9,981 bases of DNA from an uncultured Gammaproteobacteria bacterium (GTDB taxonomy: Bacteria > Pseudomonadota > Gammaproteobacteria > Nitrosococcales > Methylophagaceae): assembly GCA_913058195.1 (NCBI GenBank), contig CAJXPP010000061.1, positions 1-9,981 of the forward strand, in the 5' to 3' direction. Shown one piece after another: positions 1-5,596 of the stretch. The notes beneath the pieces were generated by a model, which saw nothing but the letters and a program-made list of their open reading frames with translations, was not told the origin of the DNA and did not search any database. The position numbers and the translations under genes were made by a program. The stretch's first letter is position 1; each line of letters starts with the position of its first letter.

Positions 1-45
1 ACACAGAGTAGATCGTCGGCAGCGTCAGATGTGTATAAGAGACAG
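1..45 (+). other. Nextera/Tn5 adapter, synthetic
   Basis: This is not genomic DNA. Positions 1-4 (ACAC) match the end of the Illumina P5 oligo, 5-12 (AGAGTAGA) match the Nextera i5 index S504, and 13-45 match the 33-base Nextera Read 1 adapter, ending in the 19-base Tn5 mosaic end AGATGTGTATAAGAGACAG (27-45). The adapter supplies an ATG at 29 that is in frame with the receptor gene, so a naive gene call would begin with the artificial residues MCIRD. Genuine sequence starts at 46. Confidence 0.98.
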
Positions 46-367
46 TAGTAGTATTGCAGACCAAACCAACTTATTAGCATTAAATGCTGCTATTGAGGCT
101 GCACGTGCTGGTGAACATGGTCGTGGTTTTGCTGTTGTTGCTGACGAAGTTAGAACCTTGGCATCTAGGACCAGTGAGTCAACAATAGAAATCGAAGAGA
201 TGGTAAAACAAAATACTGCCTTATCTCGTGAAGCTAAGAAAGGTATAGAACACGTACAAACACAATCTCTTCTTAGCCAAGAACTTGTTAATGAATCATT
301 TGATGTGATTGATAAAATAGAACATGGTGCAGAAAATGTGTCTTCTACTGTTGCTGGATTACTTTAA
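46..367 (+). CDS. Methyl-accepting chemotaxis protein, C-terminal fragment (5' end missing)
   Basis: This is the end of a chemotaxis receptor, which signals through a cytoplasmic coiled-coil hairpin to CheA and CheW. The visible part starts inside the highly conserved hairpin tip: IADQTNLLALNAAIEAARAG, then EHGRGFAVVADEVRTLASRT, which is diagnostic of the MCP signalling domain. The sensor region, membrane segments and start lie outside the window. Only about 55 residues follow the ADEVRTLASRT segment before TAA at 365-367. Classical receptors have well over 100 there, including the second adaptation helix, so the returning arm is short. A terminator begins 37 bases after the stop, leaving no room for a frameshifted remainder. 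The reading frame continues upstream into adapter only by chance. The ligand is unknown. Family assignment is very secure; the short C-terminus is seen directly. Confidence 0.95.
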
Positions 368-403
368 TTTCTGAAGCTGGCTGTCTGCAAGTACGATTAG
401 TTT

Positions 404-424
404 AAGGGGCGAAAGCCCCTTTTT
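404..424 (+). terminator. Rho-independent terminator of the chemotaxis receptor gene
   Basis: A seven-pair stem (AAGGGGC at 404-410 with GCCCCTT at 415-421) is closed by a GAAA tetraloop (411-414) and continues into a T-run to 424. It lies 37 bases after the receptor stop codon. This is a textbook intrinsic terminator and supports 367 as the natural gene end. Confidence 0.9.
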
Positions 425-741
425 CTGGGTGAATAAAACACTTAAATAAGGTGTTAAATTGTTTATAAACAGCTAATTAAGGTGTATATATAATGTTGTA
501 TATAGGTTTAATTTACTGTTGGTCTGGGCTGGGCAATATATTAGAAAAGCAAGGTAGCTAGCTAAATTTTGTATTTATCCTATTAGAAGTATTAATCATA
601 ATGAAAGCTCATACAAAAGAAAAAAAGTAAATTCTCTAGAGTAGAAATAGCTAGCCAGACGAAAGTATTGGGCTTTGTTGTGGGCGCGACTTGCTAGTAA
701 ATTCTACAATTAGATATGAGGATGGAGTGTGACAAATAAGA
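425..741. other. Gene-free AT-rich stretch
   Basis: No convincing gene is seen. It contains a weak hairpin (AACACTT 437-443 with AGGTGTT 449-455, one G-T pair), a direct repeat TGTATATA at 483-490 and 497-504, and a palindrome TAGCTAGCTA at 555-564. A promoter-like pair, TAAACA (466-471) and a perfect TATAAT (489-494) with a 17-base spacer, faces right. The only ATG-started reading frame I noticed downstream (601-630, nine codons, MKAHTKEKK) lacks a Shine-Dalgarno site. In such AT-rich DNA these may be chance matches. Confidence 0.5.
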
Positions 742-1062
742 TTATCCTGCTTGCTGCAATGCTACAAAAGATTCTTCCAACCTTCTTTCAGCAAAGCGAT
801 CTCGAGCACGGTTATGTATATCAACTACTCGTCTGCCATAAGGTCTAGTCCGAGCTTGGGGGTTTGTTGCTGGGTAATCAATATCAAACCTTCTTTTATC
901 AGCAATATGTCTTCGGTCTTTATAACGTTTGAATGTACAACTACACCTTGAGTTTGTGAATAGATCAATAATATCGCTATTAAGCATTCGCTTACCAGCA
1001 AGCTTTGACAATCCACAATTACAGCCTTCTCCTGCAATGATTTCGATAGCTTGGTAATTCAT
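742..1062 (-). CDS. Small CxC...CxC protein of unknown function (conserved hypothetical)
   Basis: A 106-residue protein without signal peptide or membrane segment, so probably cytoplasmic. It carries two CxC pairs (C14/C16 and C40/C42), an AGKRML segment after the first pair, and after the second a basic run FKRYKDRR followed by KRR, with an Arg-rich tail (residues 65-94). This layout (Cys cluster, GKR-L segment, CxCx(F/Y) then DRR...RR) resembles a family of short uncharacterised proteobacterial proteins known to me only as hypothetical. The cysteines could bind a metal, but that is inference. The start was chosen at 1062 because AGGAGGT lies six bases upstream. An ATG at 1095 in the same frame would place this ribosome site inside the gene and adds an unlikely MEPPRLRGGNQ extension. 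It converges on the receptor gene and stands alone. The downstream end has no obvious terminator. Confidence 0.72.
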   Translation of the reverse strand: MNYQAIEIIAGEGCNCGLSKLAGKRMLNSDIIDLFTNSRCSCTFKRYKDRRHIADKRRFDIDYPATNPQARTRPYGRRVVDIHNRARDRFAERRLEESFVALQQAG

Positions 1063-1068
1063 CTGATT

Positions 1069-1075
1069 ACCTCCT
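1069..1075 (-). promoter_or_regulatory. Strong Shine-Dalgarno site of the CxC protein gene
   Basis: The minus strand reads AGGAGGT, six bases before the ATG at 1062-1060. It is the strongest ribosome binding site in the window. It decides the start in favour of 1062 over 1095 and argues that this small gene is translated. Confidence 0.8.
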
Positions 1076-1317
1076 CTCAGCCTCGGTGGCTCCACTTTTT
1101 TATGACTAACTTAGCAATACAGTTTATTCAATTTTATGCATTCCCATGTTCGGATAATTAACTAGACAAGTTATTTGAATGAATGTTGCAGATTTTAAAT
1201 TAAAGGTCATTAAGTACGGCTTATAATAAACTTCACTATGTATCTGTAGACATGAGTTTCATCTTAATTTTATCAAAGGTGATAAGACAGATAATGTGTA
1301 TGAGAGGATTTTTGGGA

Positions 1318-1352
1318 TTAACTGACAATAATGAAGTGATAATGTCAGTTAA
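1318..1352. repeat. 10-bp perfect inverted repeat
   Basis: TTAACTGACA (1318-1327) is repeated as its exact reverse complement TGTCAGTTAA (1343-1352) across a 15-base spacer. The sequence ATGAGAGG occurs once on each side (1300-1307 and, directly abutting, 1353-1360). There is no T-run, so it does not look like a terminator. An operator or a folded leader are possible. A tiny inserted element is conceivable, but there is nothing else to support it. Confidence 0.5.
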
Positions 1353-1576
1353 ATGAGAGGCTACAAAATCATTGTCTGCGGGAGTAAACGACAAGGCAAG
1401 TGATATACATTTATGACAACAACCTTGCTGAATCACGCTCTTTAGCTGTGAAAATGCTCGATTTTTGGTTCTAATGATGATTCTATGTGTATCTACTAAT
1501 TGTGATAGGCTAGTTTATTGCTTTATTATCCATTTTGCTAAATGGTGACTGTTTTATCCATTATATTTTTATATTT

Positions 1577-1580
1577 AGGG
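1577..1580 (+). promoter_or_regulatory. Ribosome binding site supporting a TTG start
   Basis: AGGG ends seven bases before TTG at 1588. An in-frame TAG at 1576-1578 overlaps it, so translation cannot begin further upstream. The signal peptide is complete only if the TTG is used. Confidence 0.6.
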
Positions 1581-1587
1581 CTTAATT

Positions 1588-2316
1588 TTGACTACTTTTT
1601 CATTGCTTAAACCACTACGTGCTGTTTGCCTTTTTATCTGCTTAGGCTTTTTATCTGCTTGTGTAACAAATTCTAAACCATCATCAGCTAACAATGTTAG
1701 CTTTGGTGAGCAACCAGCAGACTATAAAAGTATCGTCAAAACCTATCTTGAGAAAAACCCAGAAAAAATCCCTTTAGATTTAGAAAGGATTGACTTTCTA
1801 AACGAACCTAATAAGTTTATTTATGAAACCTTTACTCAAGAGAAGTTTGGTTATCGCGTTTGTACTATGATAAATACTAAATCTGCTAGAGGTTTACGAG
1901 CTCATTTCTTTTTAGTTAATAACGGCAAAGTAATTAAACATTTACAAGATTTAGGCCTTGTCCCACTGTCTAAAGATATCTGTGATATTGATGTGCTCAG
2001 CTCAAATAGCAGAATGGCAAAGGCAGCCGTTGTGCCAGAAGTTGTTGATGAAAATGGCTTTAAATATATCACCTGTCAAGTAAATGATAATGAGACTTTC
2101 TTTGCCTTTAACTCCGAAAAACGCCAATTATTAAAGCAATACGATGGTAAACAACTCGCGGTGTTTGATATTGAGCAGCTTACTGACACCTATATAGTGG
2201 CAACATCGGCAGATAGCCGTATTTCTATCAATCGTGTCTCTGGCACGATGCTAGATCAAACGAATGGTATAGAAACACAGGCACTATGCGAGTTAAGTAG
2301 TAAACAGCGATTTTAA
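1588..2316 (+). CDS. Outer-membrane lipoprotein of unknown function
   Basis: A 242-residue lipoprotein starting at TTG. The signal peptide has Lys8/Arg11, a hydrophobic stretch (12-22) and a lipobox LSAC with Cys25 as the lipidation site. Val26 follows, not Asp, so transport to the outer membrane is expected. The first half holds a DYKSIVKTYLEKNP segment (about 45-58), then FGYRVCTMINTKSARG and a VNNGKV strand. This resembles a motif common in uncharacterised gammaproteobacterial lipoproteins, where FGxxVCxxxNxKN is followed by an RNG turn. The second half ends in SRISINRVSGTM and a final Cys, like other small exported proteins with an xINRxSG strand. Several mature-part cysteines (in YRVCT, KDICD, YITCQ and QALCE) could form two disulfides. 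No enzyme motif is visible. It is not clearly in an operon: the next gene has its own promoter candidate. Confidence 0.85.
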   Translation: MTTFSLLKPLRAVCLFICLGFLSACVTNSKPSSANNVSFGEQPADYKSIVKTYLEKNPEKIPLDLERIDFLNEPNKFIYETFTQEKFGYRVCTMINTKSARGLRAHFFLVNNGKVIKHLQDLGLVPLSKDICDIDVLSSNSRMAKAAVVPEVVDENGFKYITCQVNDNETFFAFNSEKRQLLKQYDGKQLAVFDIEQLTDTYIVATSADSRISINRVSGTMLDQTNGIETQALCELSSKQRF

Positions 2317-2342
2317 TTAAAGGCTCGGGCTTTACTAATTAA
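2313..2342 (+). terminator. Possible weak terminator or stem-loop after the lipoprotein gene
   Basis: TTAATTA (2313-2319, overlapping the stop codon) can pair with TAATTAA (2336-2342), and an inner AAG/CTT pairing continues past a bulge. There is no clear T-run after it. This is a weak candidate, possibly only an AT-rich coincidence. Confidence 0.3.
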
Positions 2343-2432
2343 ACTTAGCCTATATTCTTAAAATAGTTGGTATTGAAGTTAGGCTGTTAATGCTTTTTAG
2401 AAAAGAGTAAAACTCTGTAGCTGATTAATGCT

Positions 2433-2441
2433 TGCTATACT
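2433..2441 (+). promoter_or_regulatory. Extended -10 promoter candidate for the rhodanese-MBL gene
   Basis: TGCTATACT fits an extended -10 (TG, one base, then TATACT at 2436-2441, one mismatch to TATAAT). There is no good -35 at the right distance, as is usual for extended -10 promoters. The predicted transcription start is near 2448, giving a leader of about 50 bases. A small palindrome AGAGT-AAA-ACTCT (2404-2416) lies just upstream and could be an operator. Confidence 0.45.
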
Positions 2442-2500
2442 ACTTGAATGAATGATTGCACATATCAAGTGTTTTAAGGGATGAGACATCAGGTAAAAAT

Positions 2501-3820
2501 ATGATGATAAGAATTATTACAGTAATCATGTTACTGAGCATTTCTCACTTAAGCATTGCGGCTGATGAACAATTGCTTACAGGTACTGAGTTGCCGGAGT
2601 CAGTTAAAAAGCAAATTAACAATATTGATACTCTGCAATTGCAAAAGCAACTTAGCAAACACCCCATGACTCTGCTAATCGATGTGCGTGTCGAGGAGGA
2701 GATCATGCTGCAGGGCGGCACCATTGATGCTGCTTTGAATACGATTATTCCTCGGGGTTGGTTAGAAGTGCGTATCGATGAATATGCACAAAGTAAAGAT
2801 ATACCTATCATCGTGTATTCTGGCTCAAATAATCGTAGTCCTTTTGCGGCTAAGACTCTGATGCAGATGGGTTATACCAATATCATGAATTATGCTGATG
2901 GTTTTTTAGAGTGGAAAAAACAGGGGCTAGCCATTGATATCCCTGATAAAGAATTAGAATCGTTTCTGTATAGCAAACCAATACGTGTAGCTGAAGGTGT
3001 ATGGTCTGCAATTGGTGCAACAGCAGCGCCAAGTTATGCCAACTCAGGACATAACAATAATCTTTCGTTCATTATTACAGATGAAGGTGTGGTGGTTATC
3101 AATGCAGGGGCTAATTATCTGCTAGCCAAATCACTACACGATGAAATCAAAAAGGTTACTCAGCAAGCAGTTAAATATGTAGTACTTGAGAATGAGCAAG
3201 GCCATGCTTCATTAGGGTCTAATTACTGGAAAGAGCAGGGCGTTGCCATCATTGCACATAAAGATGCTGATACCGTTATTCGTCAGAATGCTGGGTCTAT
3301 GCTGGATAAGATGAAATCCTACGCTCGTGACAAGGCTTGGAAAACAGCAGTAGCTTTCCCAGATCAAACCTTTGATGAACAAATGATACTTGAAATGGGT
3401 GGTCAACGGATTGAGTTGCTTTACTTAGGCTCTGCTCATGGCCCTGGAGATCTAGTTGTCTGGTTACCCGACAAAAAGCTAGTTATCGCAGGAGATATGG
3501 CCTTCCATGAACGGATGCTACCGATTTTTGAGTATACTGATACAGCTGCTTGGTTAGAAACTTGGGATAAATTTGCTGCACTAGAAGCTGAAATCGTTGT
3601 GCCAGGTCATGGCGGCCCAACTAATATGATCGAAGTGACTAAATATACCTATGACTATGTAGCTTATATGCGTAGTGAAGTTGAAAAGATACTGGACGAG
3701 GGTGGAGACTTAAATGATGTTTACAGCATCGATCAAACTGCCTATGCACACCTAGATACTTATGACCGTTTAGCAAAGCTAAATGCCAGTACGCTATATC
3801 GTGTAATGGAATTTGAATAA
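2501..3820 (+). CDS. Exported rhodanese / metallo-beta-lactamase-fold fusion protein
   Basis: A 439-residue protein. Residues 1-20 are a signal peptide (hydrophobic stretch, SIA-ADEQ cleavage region), so it acts in the periplasm. Residues 35-147 form a rhodanese-like domain (LLIDVRVEEE, then MGYTNIMNYADGFLEWKKQG). Its active loop reads VYSGSNNRS, with Ser107 where sulfurtransferases have Cys. Residues 160-439 form an MBL-fold domain. In place of HxHxDH it has ENEQGH (residues 230-235), keeping only the last His. The later ligands remain: H313 in SAHGPGD, D332 in AGDMAF and H370 in VPGHGG. Related MBL proteins with a QDH-type motif exist, so partial metal binding is possible. The start was taken at ATG 2501 (AGG six bases upstream, clean signal peptide) rather than TTG 2456. 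The substrate is unknown; loss of the Cys makes thiosulfate or persulfide transfer unlikely. Confidence 0.88.
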   Translation: MMIRIITVIMLLSISHLSIAADEQLLTGTELPESVKKQINNIDTLQLQKQLSKHPMTLLIDVRVEEEIMLQGGTIDAALNTIIPRGWLEVRIDEYAQSKDIPIIVYSGSNNRSPFAAKTLMQMGYTNIMNYADGFLEWKKQGLAIDIPDKELESFLYSKPIRVAEGVWSAIGATAAPSYANSGHNNNLSFIITDEGVVVINAGANYLLAKSLHDEIKKVTQQAVKYVVLENEQGHASLGSNYWKEQGVAIIAHKDADTVIRQNAGSMLDKMKSYARDKAWKTAVAFPDQTFDEQMILEMGGQRIELLYLGSAHGPGDLVVWLPDKKLVIAGDMAFHERMLPIFEYTDTAAWLETWDKFAALEAEIVVPGHGGPTNMIEVTKYTYDYVAYMRSEVEKILDEGGDLNDVYSIDQTAYAHLDTYDRLAKLNASTLYRVMEFE

Positions 3821-3823
3821 TCT

Positions 3824-3875
3824 AAAAAACTAGCAACTATTAATGCTTGTGGCGTTAAACTGAGAGTAAGCTAGT
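3824..3875. terminator. Two-tier stem-loop between converging genes, probable bidirectional terminator
   Basis: An outer stem ACTAGC (3829-3834) / GCTAGT (3870-3875) encloses a hairpin TTAATGC (3840-3846) / GCGTTAA (3852-3858) with one G-T pair and a five-base loop. Read on the minus strand it is followed by a run of Ts (A-run at 3824-3829), fitting termination of the DUF2269 gene. On the plus strand only ATTTT follows, so it is weaker for the rhodanese-MBL gene. Confidence 0.6.
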
Positions 3876-3921
3876 ATTTTAGTAGAGACTTTTACCCATT
3901 TTCTGGAGTGGGTTGTTAAGC

Positions 3922-4392
3922 TTATATTGGCTTAAACACCATCCAATATAAGTTAGCTAATGGTAGCAAAGTTGCTATCGTTCCAAATATTATCCATAAC
4001 CTTCCTAGCTTCCAATACTTTTCTGGAATGGACTCTTCTGCTACAAATTGTTTTGCCATTTTTGCTTGCTTAATCTGTACGGGAAGTAATATTGCTAGCC
4101 AAATCACACCAGATGCTATGAATAGCGCATTACCCCAAACTAACCATTTTACTGTGTAATAATCCATTCCATGTAGCTCGGCATTAGTTATTCCTGTTAC
4201 GAAAATAAGTAATACGCCACCGAGGGTGAAGATATAGTCAGTTACTGTTACTTGATGTTGAGCAAAAGCAATAATTTGCTGGTTATTTGTTCTATCGGCC
4301 ATGACTTTCCACCAGCCAGTTACAATAATATTACCAAGAAATATTACTACTCCAAATATATGCAGACTTTTTAATAATAGATAAGTGTCCAT
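3922..4392 (-). CDS. DUF2269 family integral membrane protein
   Basis: A 156-residue inner-membrane protein with four predicted helices at about 5-28, 52-70, 83-106 and 131-153. It matches the uncharacterised DUF2269 family by its layout: a KxLHIFG start to helix 1, WWKVMADR after it, a VTG at the end of helix 2, and the closing LPLANLYWMVFKP. The full family length is present. No biochemical role is established for the family, and H11 in helix 1 is the only obvious candidate cofactor residue. The gene stands alone: it converges with the rhodanese-MBL gene and is separated from the next minus-strand gene by about 380 bases including a terminator. The ribosome site is weak (GGA eight bases before ATG). 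A promoter candidate lies at 4472-4499. Confidence 0.85.
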   Translation of the reverse strand: MDTYLLLKSLHIFGVVIFLGNIIVTGWWKVMADRTNNQQIIAFAQHQVTVTDYIFTLGGVLLIFVTGITNAELHGMDYYTVKWLVWGNALFIASGVIWLAILLPVQIKQAKMAKQFVAEESIPEKYWKLGRLWIIFGTIATLLPLANLYWMVFKPI

Positions 4393-4712
4393 AATATTTG
4401 TCCAAATTACTTTTTGCTAAGCTGAAGAATTTTATAGTACCTGAATTACCATTTTCATCATAGAAAAAGCCACTGTATAGTTTTCATACTTAATTTCAAA
4501 CGTTTTCTTAATATACATCCTTAAATCAAATATCCAGAAGTATAAATTAAGCCTGATCTACTACAGATTAGCAATTCATGACGGTGAGAAGGGGCTAAAT
4601 CACTAAGTTTTAGTATTTCCTGAACAACGATCTTGTTAAATTTTATAAATAAGATGAATGTTTTAGATGTGATGTGCTGACGACTCTTATTTTAAGTGTT
4701 ATCGCAAGCAAC
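4393..4712. other. Intergenic stretch with promoter region of the DUF2269 gene
   Basis: No gene is seen on either strand. The only sites I could pick out are the promoter candidate at 4472-4499 and the terminator of the neighbouring gene just beyond the right edge. Confidence 0.5.
4472..4499 (-). promoter_or_regulatory. Possible sigma-70 promoter of the DUF2269 gene
   Basis: On the minus strand TTGAAA (4494-4499, five of six -35 matches) is followed after 16 bases by TACAGT (4472-4477, four of six). It would give a leader of about 70 bases. An alternative -10, TATAAA, occurs closer to the gene without a good -35. This is a weak call in AT-rich sequence. Confidence 0.3.
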
Positions 4713-4746
4713 AAAAAAGCCGTAATGAACTTAATCATTACGGCTT
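4713..4746 (-). terminator. Strong intrinsic terminator of the PEP-CTERM protein gene
   Basis: A perfect 12-base-pair stem (4717-4728 with 4735-4746; arm AAGCCGTAATGA on the plus strand) has a six-base loop and, read on the minus strand, ends in six Ts (A-run 4713-4718). It lies 27 bases after the stop codon. It is the strongest terminator in the window and isolates this gene from the DUF2269 gene. Confidence 0.93.
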
Positions 4747-4773
4747 GATATTGTAAATTGTGCGTGTTTTGTT

Positions 4774-5391
4774 TTAAGCTGCTGAGCTTTTAGCCTTACG
4801 ACGTAAACCCATGAAACCTAGAAGAGCAGGAGCAAACAAGAATGCTGCTGCTGGGATTGGCACTGCGCTTACTGATACTGCATCAAGGCTACCGCCTAGT
4901 GAGTCGTTTGTTCCTATGGCAGTAAATTTAAGTGTATCTTGACCGGTACCTGCAACCATAAATTCAAACACTGTCCAATCGTGGCTGCTACTACCTGCAG
5001 CAGAAACTGGACCTAACTCTACGCCATTCCATGTTACTGAAATACCATTAGTGCTTTCTGGTTGATTAATTCGTGGTGAGTAAGCAAATGATAATAAATA
5101 AGACTGGCCAACAGTAGTCTGTAAAATTTGTTGAATTGCACTATTTGAGTGAGAATCAAGCTCAGCAAATTGCGCGCCATCATAAGCTGTACCGGCAACG
5201 TTGTCTCTAATCTCTACACCCTGTCCTTCTGTAGTCCAGCCTAGTCCCGTAGCGCCAGTTTGATGAACACTCCACGTTCCAGTAGGAATGTTTGGATCTT
5301 CAAAAGAACCATTTTCTACTAGATTCATGCCTGCAGCGTTCACTTGCGTGGACAAAGCGAATAATACTGTAGCAATAAATAATTTTTTCAT
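4774..5391 (-). CDS. Secreted PEP-CTERM sorting-domain protein with a carbohydrate-binding-like (DUF642-type) domain
   Basis: A 205-residue exported protein. Residues 1-19 are a signal peptide (MKK start, VNA-AG cleavage). Residues 23-175 form one beta-rich domain beginning NLVENGSFEDPN, with GVEIRDN, DGAQFAELDSH, a YLLSFAYSPR strand, SVTWNG and DSLGGSLDAVSV. This pattern belongs to the galactose-binding-like DUF642 / choice-of-anchor group seen in many PEP-CTERM proteins. The end is a PEP-CTERM tail: PIPA at 178-181 in place of PEP, a hydrophobic helix to about 196, then RRK (197-199) and a short tail. Such tails are cut by an exosortase in the inner membrane and the protein is released or attached to exopolysaccharide. 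No exosortase or polysaccharide gene is present here. AGGA six bases before the ATG supports the start. Two CRP-type boxes sit upstream. Ligand unknown. Confidence 0.88.
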   Translation of the reverse strand: MKKLFIATVLFALSTQVNAAGMNLVENGSFEDPNIPTGTWSVHQTGATGLGWTTEGQGVEIRDNVAGTAYDGAQFAELDSHSNSAIQQILQTTVGQSYLLSFAYSPRINQPESTNGISVTWNGVELGPVSAAGSSSHDWTVFEFMVAGTGQDTLKFTAIGTNDSLGGSLDAVSVSAVPIPAAAFLFAPALLGFMGLRRKAKSSAA

Positions 5392-5397
5392 GTTATA

Positions 5398-5401
5398 TCC
5401 T
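5398..5401 (-). promoter_or_regulatory. Ribosome binding site of the PEP-CTERM gene
   Basis: The minus strand reads AGGA, six bases before the ATG at 5391. Its spacing confirms the chosen start. Confidence 0.65.
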
Positions 5402-5434
5402 AATATTTACGAGTTTGATGGGGATTGTCATATT

Positions 5435-5450
5435 CGTGAACTCTGTCACA
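5435..5450 (-). promoter_or_regulatory. CRP-type box, downstream copy
   Basis: CGTGA-ACTCTG-TCACA on the plus strand matches the CRP consensus TGTGA-N6-TCACA with one mismatch in the left half. Its centre is about 51 bases upstream of the PEP-CTERM start codon and 48 bases from the second box. If the promoter at 5469-5497 is used, this box lies just downstream of the transcription start, which would fit repression or a DNA loop. Confidence 0.55.
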
Positions 5451-5468
5451 TTTTTCTAGTTTGGTAGG

Positions 5469-5497
5469 AATATATCAGCTTTTGTGATGCTTGTCAC
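5469..5497 (-). promoter_or_regulatory. Sigma-70 promoter of the PEP-CTERM gene
   Basis: On the minus strand GTGACA (5492-5497, five of six -35 matches) is followed after exactly 17 bases by TATATT (5469-5474, five of six -10 matches). The predicted start is near 5462, with a leader of about 70 bases. The -35 element is built into the upstream CRP-type box. Confidence 0.6.
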
Positions 5498-5498
5498 A
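5483..5498 (-). promoter_or_regulatory. CRP-type box, perfect palindrome
   Basis: TGTGA-TGCTTG-TCACA on the plus strand matches both conserved half-sites of the E. coli CRP consensus exactly. It overlaps the -35 hexamer and part of the spacer of the predicted promoter, so a bound CRP dimer would block RNA polymerase there, unless another start is used. Binding is inferred from sequence only. Confidence 0.65.
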
Positions 5499-5596
5499 CT
5501 TTTACTTCCAGTTAATTATTCAATAGCCATAAATCTAAGACTAAACATGGTGTGGAAGCCTAGTGGTATCGCCATAAATATAGACAAAAGATCGCT

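Larger units (their letters stand above)
1076..1587. other. Long divergent intergenic region
   Basis: It separates the minus-strand CxC gene from the plus-strand lipoprotein gene and should hold both promoters, although I see no convincing -35/-10 pair for either. It does contain a 10-base inverted repeat (1318-1352) framed by direct repeats ATGAGAGG (1300-1307 and 1353-1360), and a small perfect hairpin, CCATTT-TGCT-AAATGG (1530-1545), in the lipoprotein leader. A minus-strand open frame at 1236-1436 has a GTG start, no usable ribosome site and no family resemblance, so it is not called. Confidence 0.5.

Noticed and set aside
751..1037. Open frames of 66 and 70 codons over the CxC gene in other frames
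   Set aside because: They are overlapping shadows: no ribosome site and no family features, while the chosen frame has both.
1075..1082. GGCTGAGA on the minus strand just before the CxC gene, like part of a TPP riboswitch
   Set aside because: The other conserved parts of the TPP riboswitch (the second pyrophosphate-binding half and the GCCAG segment) are absent, and the gene is not a thiamine gene.
1063..1095. N-terminal extension of the CxC protein (MEPPRLRGGNQ)
   Set aside because: It contains the AGGAGGT ribosome site within it, so the start at 1062 is better.
1236..1436. Minus-strand open frame of 66 codons with four cysteines near its start
   Set aside because: It has a GTG start without a usable ribosome site, no recognisable family and overlaps the inverted repeat. 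It is probably a chance frame.
2456..2500. TTG start adding 15 residues to the rhodanese-MBL protein
   Set aside because: It would put a charged segment before the signal peptide and has no ribosome site. ATG at 2501 has both a site and a clean signal peptide.
2545..3406. Minus-strand open frames opposite the rhodanese-MBL gene
   Set aside because: They are antisense shadows of a clearly homologous coding region.
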